A DNA stretch of 64,000 bases from Rhodospirillaceae bacterium bin65. Lineage in GTDB: Bacteria; Pseudomonadota; Alphaproteobacteria; Bin65. Where the stretch lies: NCBI GenBank assembly GCA_002238725.1, contig MPMX01000011.1, positions 1 through 64,000 of the forward strand, given 5' to 3'. The stretch's first letter is position 1. Each line of letters begins with the position of its first letter. The position numbers were made by a program, and so were the translations under genes. Shown here piece after piece: positions 58,126 to 64,000 of this stretch. The notes under the pieces were generated by a model that had not been told where the DNA came from, did no database searches, and was given only the letters and a program-made list of their open reading frames with translations.

Positions 58126-59142
58126 TCAGCCCGCCAGCCAACGCACTTTTTCGACTATGACACGGTCAATCTCGATCGGCCCTGCCGCAGCGCGGGCCCG
58201 CGCCGCCTTGCGGCCGGCACCATGGACCCGCGCGCCCGGCTGTTCGGCGATCGCGGCGACCAGATCGGCAACCCGCCCGGCGAAAGCGCCTCCGGAGGTC
58301 GTATCGGCATCGACGGCGACGAAAAACTGCCCGGTCGCCGGCGGTCCGCCGACAGGCCCGGCAAACGGGCTCGCATCTATGCCGAGTGTGGCGCCGACCG
58401 CCGCCGCGGCGAACAATTCGACCATCAGCCCGACGCCGAATCCCTTGTAACCGCCGCTCGGCAGCATCGTGCCCTTGAGCGCAACCTCGGGATCGGTTGT
58501 CGGTTTGCCGTCGCCATCCAGCGCCCACCCTTCCGGGATTGCCTCGCCGCGGCGGGCAAACTGCATAATCTCGCTGCGCGCGACGATGCTGGCGCTCTGA
58601 TCGATCAGGACATGCGCCTCGCCCTGCCCGTCCGGCGCTGCCACGGCGAACGGGTTCGTCCCGACGACTTTCCGGGCGCCACCCGCCGGCGCGATGGAGG
58701 CAGGCGCGTTGGTGAACCCGATCGCGAGCAGACCCTGCTGCGCCAATCTGAAAGGATGCCAACCCAGAACGCCGCAATTGTAGGAATTGCGGATGGCGAG
58801 GCAGGCAATGCCCTGCTCCTTCGCCAGGGGAACCAGCCGGTCGAAACCGGCATCGATCGCCGGGTGGGCAAATCCGTTCCCGGCATCGGCGACCAGCGCT
58901 GCCGGTTTGGGCCGGTCGACGGCCGGCACGGCATCTCCGTTTACCTTGCCGCACCGAACATGTTCGCAATAGATCGGCACATAGGGCAGGCCGTGCGAGG
59001 CAACGCCGTCGGCGTGGGCCGCGGCCGAGGATCTGGCGACCGAGCGGGCATTGACGCCGTTCGCGCCGGCATTCCCGAGCGCGCGAAAGGCGAGGTCTTC
59101 AATCTCGACCAGCGTCATTGCGACGGTTCCTGCAGCGGCCAT
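58126..59142 (-). CDS. Ldh-family NAD(P)-dependent oxidoreductase
   Basis: A 338-residue malate/L-lactate dehydrogenase-family (YlbC/YiaK/Ldh2 type) oxidoreductase. The catalytic His region HADGVASHGLPYVPIY is near residue 45, and NPFAVAAP, PSGGYKGFGVGLMVELF and the C-terminal helix fit the family. Members reduce or oxidise 2-keto/2-hydroxy acids and delta-1-piperideine or pyrroline carboxylates. Its neighbours suggest an amino-acid-derived substrate, but none is proven. Confidence 0.88.
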   Translation of the reverse strand: MAAAGTVAMTLVEIEDLAFRALGNAGANGVNARSVARSSAAAHADGVASHGLPYVPIYCEHVRCGKVNGDAVPAVDRPKPAALVADAGNGFAHPAIDAGFDRLVPLAKEQGIACLAIRNSYNCGVLGWHPFRLAQQGLLAIGFTNAPASIAPAGGARKVVGTNPFAVAAPDGQGEAHVLIDQSASIVARSEIMQFARRGEAIPEGWALDGDGKPTTDPEVALKGTMLPSGGYKGFGVGLMVELFAAAAVGATLGIDASPFAGPVGGPPATGQFFVAVDADTTSGGAFAGRVADLVAAIAEQPGARVHGAGRKAARARAAAGPIEIDRVIVEKVRWLAG

Positions 59143-59162
59143 CCGTGTCTCCTGTCGAATAA

Positions 59163-59834
59163 TCAGTCGGTTTCGATCAATTCGCTGCCGCCTGCGCCGC
59201 GCGCCTGCGATTCGGCGCTTTCCGGCACATAGGTCCGGCAGGCCCAGCCGTTGAGGCGGTCATAGACCTCGATTTCGACCGGGATGCTGCCGTCGAGCTG
59301 CGGCAGCGATTGCGGCAATTCTCCGATTTGCCCCTGCTCGATCCGCACGGACCCGGCCAATGACAATTTTTCGATCCTGCGGCAGGAATCGGCGATGGTT
59401 TGCGGACCGATGCCGATGGCAGGTGCTTCGAGCCCGAGCGAAATATTCAGCCGCACATCGCAAACCTGCGCGACGCCGGCCAGAAACGGCATCGTTAACA
59501 GCGGCCAGCGGACCGCGGCAAGCGTGAGCGCACCGTCGCCGGCGAAGGGAAGCGGTTGACCGGCCCGGTCTGCGATCGTCACTCCGGCGAGCAGACCGTC
59601 GATCTCCCCCGCTTCCGACCGCCAGATCGTGCCGGAGGGGATGGGAAAGCAGCGCCGCCAATCCTGTGCAGAAAGGCCTTCGAGCGCACTGCCCAGAGCA
59701 GACAAGCCGGACAGGCCCCGCGCCTCCAGCCAGCGCGCGACCCGGCCGGCTTCGTCCGCCAGACCCCAGGGGAGCCCGGCGCCGCGCGCCGCCTTTGTCG
59801 CCAGCGTCTGAATTTCGTTGAGGGAGCAAAGCAC
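59163..59834 (-). CDS. DUF3726 family protein
   Basis: A 223-residue protein beginning CSLNEIQTLATKAARGAGLPWGLADEAGRVARWL, the signature of DUF3726, a family of unknown function often next to Ldh-type dehydrogenases. No membrane segment or known catalytic motif is visible. GTG at 59834 is preferred since it lies 5 bp after the upstream stop; an in-frame extension would overlap that gene. Confidence 0.8.
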   Translation of the reverse strand: MLCSLNEIQTLATKAARGAGLPWGLADEAGRVARWLEARGLSGLSALGSALEGLSAQDWRRCFPIPSGTIWRSEAGEIDGLLAGVTIADRAGQPLPFAGDGALTLAAVRWPLLTMPFLAGVAQVCDVRLNISLGLEAPAIGIGPQTIADSCRRIEKLSLAGSVRIEQGQIGELPQSLPQLDGSIPVEIEVYDRLNGWACRTYVPESAESQARGAGGSELIETD

Positions 59835-59838
59835 CGGC

Positions 59839-61476
59839 TTAAGGGGCGGGTTGAGGATAGATCCAGTCGTCCGGCGGCTGGGTGTCCAGTTCGTCCGGAA
59901 AAGGCGCATGGCAGAACATATTGATTCGCAGCCACCGGTCCGATTTCGGATCGAAATGGGTCGCGCCGAAAAATGCCAGCTTGCAGCGCAGCAGATTGAG
60001 CGGCAGCAGATCGGCGCCGATCAGATTGTCGCGAATCTGGCCATAGCGCCCGAGGTCCGGATCGTAGAGGCGACGGACTGCATGGCGGTGCTCCGGGTGG
60101 CGAAGCAGAAAATCGGCGAGCGACCGGTCCGTCGGCCCATTCCGCAGATCCGCATGGCATGCGGCGATATCCCTGCCGGTCGCGAGCGGCAGTTCCAGAG
60201 CAGCACCCGGCTCCTCCCATCTTTCGCCTAGCCGGGGCTCCAGCTTGTTGGCCGAAACGTACCAAAACCGGGCCTGGGCATCGCGGGTTTGATAGTCAGG
60301 CTCCAGCGCCCACCCGAACCGATCTTCAATCCGTCCGAGGACATCTCCCGCAGTGCCCGGCACACCGGCCAGCGCCATCTCCGCATCGTCGATCGCCATC
60401 CGGTCCGCCAGGTCGTCGACCAGATCGCCATGGGGCTCGATCAGCAACGAAACGACAAGTTCCTGACCCTCTAGAGACAGGGATTGTGCAGCCCAGCCGT
60501 TGATCTTCGCCCAAGGCAACGAATCATCGCGGGCAAGATTGTCGGAATACGCCGCAAGCCGGTCCAGATCGGTCGCCAGTCGCGCGATCCTTTCCGCTTG
60601 CATCGGATCCGGGACAACCCAGCCGGCGACCGCCTCCCTGGCTCGTTCGATCCATTGCCGGTACGCGGCCCAACTCTCTTCTGTAGCGACCGGCTGTGCG
60701 CAGACCCGGGCCAGCGCCAGTTCCCGGCATTCGATCCAGCGGGCGAACAGGGCCGGATGATTGACGACGAACGGCCCAAGGCCGAGACCGGTCGAATTCC
60801 CGATGCCGAGCCGGCGCCGAAGCGCCGGGTCGAGCGGCACTGCGGTGTCGCCGCCGCCGACCCGGGCCATGTGATCGACAAGATCGGCGACGAACTGGCG
60901 GATCATCCAAACGGTCAGCATTTCCATTCGGAACGGCCCGCCAAAGCCGGCCCGGCCGGCATAGCGCTGCCTGTCCGCGATACCGAACTTGCCGTTGCCG
61001 TAAACTGCAGTCGTCCGCATGACGTAACCGACATCGTCGAGCCGCGCCGCGTCCGGCTGGCGCCCTGATGCCAGACACTCCACGACATGATCGAACAGCC
61101 GTGCGCTTTTGTTGGTGCGCGACAGGATCAGGTCGGTGTGCCGGAAGCGCCCGGCTTCCTGTTTCGGCGTGTTGGCGCGCAAACGCTCGATCTCGCCGTC
61201 GTCCGGGGTGCCGTCATACAGAACGTAGGTGGCGTCCCAGGCCTCGGCGATCACCCGGTCGGTGCGCATCGACGGATCGAGATCGTGGGCGAAACAGACC
61301 AGCGAATATGTCCGGTCAGGCCCTCTGGCCGCATAGACCGCGGTGCCGACGCCGTCGTCGCCGATCTCCCAGCGGTCGTAACCGAAGCGGAAACCCGCAG
61401 CCGAGACATGCCGGAGCATCGCCCTGAGGAAACTGAGCCGCGTCTGGTGAAACGCCCCGAGACGGTCCAGACGCAT
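59839..61476 (-). CDS. Conserved protein of unknown function
   Basis: A 545-residue protein not recognised. It is even in composition, with no signal peptide or clear transmembrane segment. Conserved-looking blocks are YGNGKFGIADRQRYAGR (about residue 160), the GLGLGPFVVNHPALFARW segment (about 230) and a C-terminal LLRCKLAFFGATHFDPKSDRWLRINMFCHAPFP. Start ATG at 61476 gives MRLDRLGAFHQTRLSF; the frame upstream to 61584 overlaps the dipeptidase end. It is 4 bp from the DUF3726 gene, so the two probably work together. Confidence 0.75.
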   Translation of the reverse strand: MRLDRLGAFHQTRLSFLRAMLRHVSAAGFRFGYDRWEIGDDGVGTAVYAARGPDRTYSLVCFAHDLDPSMRTDRVIAEAWDATYVLYDGTPDDGEIERLRANTPKQEAGRFRHTDLILSRTNKSARLFDHVVECLASGRQPDAARLDDVGYVMRTTAVYGNGKFGIADRQRYAGRAGFGGPFRMEMLTVWMIRQFVADLVDHMARVGGGDTAVPLDPALRRRLGIGNSTGLGLGPFVVNHPALFARWIECRELALARVCAQPVATEESWAAYRQWIERAREAVAGWVVPDPMQAERIARLATDLDRLAAYSDNLARDDSLPWAKINGWAAQSLSLEGQELVVSLLIEPHGDLVDDLADRMAIDDAEMALAGVPGTAGDVLGRIEDRFGWALEPDYQTRDAQARFWYVSANKLEPRLGERWEEPGAALELPLATGRDIAACHADLRNGPTDRSLADFLLRHPEHRHAVRRLYDPDLGRYGQIRDNLIGADLLPLNLLRCKLAFFGATHFDPKSDRWLRINMFCHAPFPDELDTQPPDDWIYPQPAP

Positions 61477-61558
61477 GACCTGTTCCGGCGGCCGCAAGCG
61501 AAGGCGGCATCCCGTACGAACGTCCTGGACCGGACCGAATTCTCCGAGCCCGTCCAAA

Positions 61559-62551
61559 TCAGGCCTGCCGCGGCCCGAAGGCACTTTCCATGAACCGCAA
61601 CCAGTTGTTTCCCATGATTCCGGCAGTTTCTTCGGCCGAAAAGCCCTGCTCCCGCAGCGCCCTGGCGATGCCGGGGAAATCCTCGTTGGAGCGGAACCAG
61701 ACCGGCATTTCGGGAAACCGCGCGTCCTTCACGCTTTCCGGCGGCGGCGTATTCTCGTCTTCCCGGACCCCGCTGCGCATCCACCGGACAATCGAATCCG
61801 GCTGATCCTGACACAGGTCCGAACCTATGCCGATACGGTCCGCGCCCATCAGGTCGGCCGTGCGTGCCGCCATTTCGGAAAAGCTCCGAAGGGTTGTCGC
61901 CGGCCCGTCCTTCATGTGATGGGGATAGAGGCTGAATCCCAGCATACCGCCCGATTCGCCGAGCGCCTTCAGGACGGTGGCAGACTTGTTGCGCCCGGTA
62001 TCGCGCCACGACCGGGGGTTGGCATGGGACACAACGATGGGCCGGTCCGACCGCTCGATCGCTTCGAGCGTGGACCGCTCGGCCGAATGGGACATGTCGA
62101 CCGCCATGCCGACCCGGTTCATCTCTGCGATCGCTTCCCGCCCCTTCGGCGTAACGCCTTCGTCCCTCGCTTCCTCGACCCATCCGGTCGCCAGCGAGCA
62201 TTTCGCGTTGTAGGACAGCTGCATGAAACGGACACCGCGGTCGTACAAATCCTCGATTCGCGCCAGATCTTTCTCGACCGGTTTGCAGTTTTGCAGGCCG
62301 AAAAAGACCGCCGTCTTTCCGGCCGATCGAGCGCGGCGGATATCGGCGGCTGTCCGGCCGGGCGAGACATAGCCGGCGAAGCGGTCGAACAGCGCCGACC
62401 ATTCGTCCAGCCGGTCGAGCGTGCCGCAGTAGTCCTCGTGATAGACGACCGTCGTATGAATCGCGTCGACCCCGCCGGCGCGCAACTGGCGAAAAATCCT
62501 TTCGGACCATCGGCAGTATTGCAACCCGTCGATTACAACGTCGGCATTCAG
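61559..62551 (-). CDS. Membrane dipeptidase (peptidase family M19)
   Basis: Renal-dipeptidase-family metallopeptidase. TIM-barrel metal-site segments include AVFFGLQNCKPVEKD, GVRFMQLSYN, MAVDMSHSAERSTLEA, PIVVSHANPR and the C-terminal GIMGNNWLRFMESAF. Family homology extends upstream of the TTG at 62524 into DVVIDGLQYCRWSE, but that part has no ATG, GTG or TTG before an in-frame stop; a CTG at 62551 is the best candidate start, so coordinates are uncertain by nine codons. Family members cleave dipeptides or related N-acyl amino acids. Confidence 0.82.
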   Translation of the reverse strand: MNADVVIDGLQYCRWSERIFRQLRAGGVDAIHTTVVYHEDYCGTLDRLDEWSALFDRFAGYVSPGRTAADIRRARSAGKTAVFFGLQNCKPVEKDLARIEDLYDRGVRFMQLSYNAKCSLATGWVEEARDEGVTPKGREAIAEMNRVGMAVDMSHSAERSTLEAIERSDRPIVVSHANPRSWRDTGRNKSATVLKALGESGGMLGFSLYPHHMKDGPATTLRSFSEMAARTADLMGADRIGIGSDLCQDQPDSIVRWMRSGVREDENTPPPESVKDARFPEMPVWFRSNEDFPGIARALREQGFSAEETAGIMGNNWLRFMESAFGPRQA

Positions 62552-62642
62552 GCCGGAATCGATCCCTTGTCTCCCTCGGATAACAGCGTCCCTCGTCCCG
62601 GTTCAACCACAAGACACCGGCTCTGACAAACCGGGGGATACG

Positions 62643-64000
62643 CTACATCCGCATCCTCTTGCCTTCGGGATCGCAGGGCGAGGCCGGAACAACGCTCGCC
62701 GACCGTTCAACGCCGACAATATGGGTTTGAAGCGCCGTGCCGGGTTCGGCGCATTCCGGCTCGACCAGCGCCATCGCCAGGCTCTTGCCGACGACATGGC
62801 CGTAGCCGCCTGACGTGATGAAGCCGACCCGCCGGCCGTCGCGCCAGACCGGCTCGAACCCGGAGGCGTCGGCGTCCGGCGACTCGACCTCCAGCGTCAC
62901 CAGCCGCTGCGGCGCGGTATTCTTCTCCCGCTCCGCCAGGGCGGCGGCCCGGCCGACGAAGTCGCCCTTGTCGAACGCGATCCAGCGGTCGAGGCCGGTC
63001 ATGCCCGGCGAGTAGCCTTGGGTGAACTCGGCCGACCAGACGCCGAAGCTCTTCTCCAGGCGCAACGAATTGAGGGCGTAGTAGCCATACTCGCGGATCC
63101 CGGCCGCAGCGCCGGCGTCCAGCAGCATTTCGCGCAGGGTGACATGCGCCGCCGCCGGGCAGTTGATCTCGTAGCCCAGCTCGCCGGCGACCGAGAGCCG
63201 GCCAACCCGGGCGCGGACCAGCCCGACATCCATCGAACGGCAGTTCATGAACGGCAGGGCCTTGTGGCTGACATCCTCATGGGTCAGCGCCGCCAGCACG
63301 TCGCGGGATTTCGGGCCGGACAGCGAAAACCCGACGGTGGCGTCCGAAATGTCCCGCACTTGAACGTCGCCGTCGCGCGCCGGGTCGAGGCGGTCGTGGA
63401 ACCAGCGCATGTGCCATTCGCGCAGATAGTAGGAGCCCATGATCCACCAGGCGCCGTCGCCCCAGTTCAGGATCGTGAGATCGCCCTTCAGGCGGCCGTC
63501 CGGCGCGAGCATCGGCGACAGGCGCACCCGGCCCGGCTTCGGCAGGCGCCCGGCCATGGTCCGGTCGAGCCAGGCTTCGGCGTCCCGGCCCGTAACCTCG
63601 TAACGGGAGAAGCCGGTAATATCGAGCAAGCCGACGCCTTCCCGCACTGCCCGGCACTCCTCGCCGACAAGGTCGAAGGCGTTGGACCGCTTGAGCGTCG
63701 GCGTTTCCTCGAAACCCGGCGGCGCGAACACGAGCGGCACTTCGAGGCCCCAGCTTACCCCCCACACCGCGCCGGCCGCCTTCATCGCGTCGTGCGCCGG
63801 CGCCTTGTTGAGCGGCCTGCCGGCTGGTAACTGCTCGTTCGGATAAGTCATCACGAAGCGGCGGGAATAGAACTGGCCGGTCGTCTGGCGGATATAGTCG
63901 CGATTCGAGGCGAACGGCCCGTAGCGCGCGATGTCCATCGACCAGGCATCGGCTTCCGGCTCGCCGTGGATCATCCATTCAGCCAGGGTCTTGCCGACTC
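62643..64000 (-). CDS. Dimethylglycine/sarcosine dehydrogenase-like protein, C-terminal part (cut by window edge)
   Basis: The minus-strand frame is open to the right edge, so the N-terminal FAD domain lies outside. Visible first is the end of the FAD-oxidoreductase part (VGKTLAEWMIHGEP to DIARYGPFASNRDYIRQT). The GcvT-like aminomethyltransferase domain follows: WGVSWGLEVPLVFAP, VGLLDITGFSRYEVTG, the GELGYEINCP block and YGYYALNSLRLEKSFGVW. Such fusions demethylate dimethylglycine or sarcosine and pass the one-carbon unit to tetrahydrofolate. Confidence 0.88.
   Translation of the reverse strand, partial: VGKTLAEWMIHGEPEADAWSMDIARYGPFASNRDYIRQTTGQFYSRRFVMTYPNEQLPAGRPLNKAPAHDAMKAAGAVWGVSWGLEVPLVFAPPGFEETPTLKRSNAFDLVGEECRAVREGVGLLDITGFSRYEVTGRDAEAWLDRTMAGRLPKPGRVRLSPMLAPDGRLKGDLTILNWGDGAWWIMGSYYLREWHMRWFHDRLDPARDGDVQVRDISDATVGFSLSGPKSRDVLAALTHEDVSHKALPFMNCRSMDVGLVRARVGRLSVAGELGYEINCPAAAHVTLREMLLDAGAAAGIREYGYYALNSLRLEKSFGVWSAEFTQGYSPGMTGLDRWIAFDKGDFVGRAAALAEREKNTAPQRLVTLEVESPDADASGFEPVWRDGRRVGFITSGGYGHVVGKSLAMALVEPECAEPGTALQTHIVGVERSASVVPASPCDPEGKRMRM

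Overview
The window is a GC-rich chromosomal segment of an alphaproteobacterium, most like a Rhodospirillales-type lineage. The evidence is the gene order comEC / gltX-gltA / lpxB-lpxI-lpxA-fabZ-skp-bamA-rseP-dxr-cdsA-uppS-frr-pyrH-tsf-rpsB, the clpS-clpA pair, an LpxI-type lipid A enzyme and a liu-type leucine catabolic cluster. The organism is Gram-negative with an ordinary outer-membrane assembly locus. No rRNA, tRNA, CRISPR array or complete insertion sequence was seen.

Layout. 1-2.0 kb: the end of a large SwmB-repeat surface protein whose last repeat breaks into an unrelated out-of-frame gene tail, then short 10-bp tandem repeats. 2.0-6.1 kb: a FemAB-like acetyltransferase, then clpA and clpS on the opposite strand; clpS is preceded by a chain of overlapping mini-ORFs. 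6.3-14.5 kb: a penicillin-binding D,D-carboxypeptidase with two SPOR domains, a gamma-glutamylcyclotransferase-like protein, ugd and galU (UDP-glucuronate supply), a membrane J-domain protein next to a VWA-like protein, a GlsB/YeaQ protein, a leucine-dehydrogenase-type enzyme and a DUF1489 protein. 14.5-23.7 kb: leucine/isovalerate catabolism (HMG-CoA lyase, both methylcrotonyl-CoA carboxylase subunits, methylglutaconyl-CoA hydratase, an MFS transporter, an acyl-CoA dehydrogenase), then an SDR and a RidA protein. 23.7-29.0 kb: comEC, gltX, gltA.

29.0-39.8 kb is the unusual part. It sits where alphaproteobacteria usually pass directly from gltA to lpxB. Its left edge carries a deletion scar (a broken GntR regulator head-to-head with a broken ABC permease). 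It then carries a Rieske oxygenase, a protein fusing a GOLPH3/GPP34 domain to a cytochrome P450, a close relative of eukaryotic sterol C-24 methyltransferase (ERG6/SMT), an MMPL/RND exporter, a periplasmic LolA-like protein and an outer-membrane beta-barrel. Together they suggest a pathway that oxidises, methylates and exports a sterol or similar polycyclic lipid. No cyclase or squalene epoxidase is present, so the substrate would come from elsewhere in the genome or from outside. This is the best candidate for an undescribed system.

39.8-54.4 kb is the envelope and translation block, all on the minus strand. lpxD, normally between skp and fabZ, is absent. 54.6-64 kb: a sulfide-oxidation unit (FccAB flavocytochrome c with a BigR/SqrR-like persulfide-sensing repressor and a candidate operator), a SABATH-type carboxyl methyltransferase, and a minus-strand group (Ldh-family dehydrogenase, DUF3726 protein, an unrecognised 545-residue protein, an M19 dipeptidase, and a dimethylglycine-dehydrogenase-like protein cut by the right edge) that looks like catabolism of an N-methylated or amino-acid-derived compound. 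Two copies of a cruciform-forming intergenic repeat occur at 3.2-3.35 kb and 22.5-22.62 kb.
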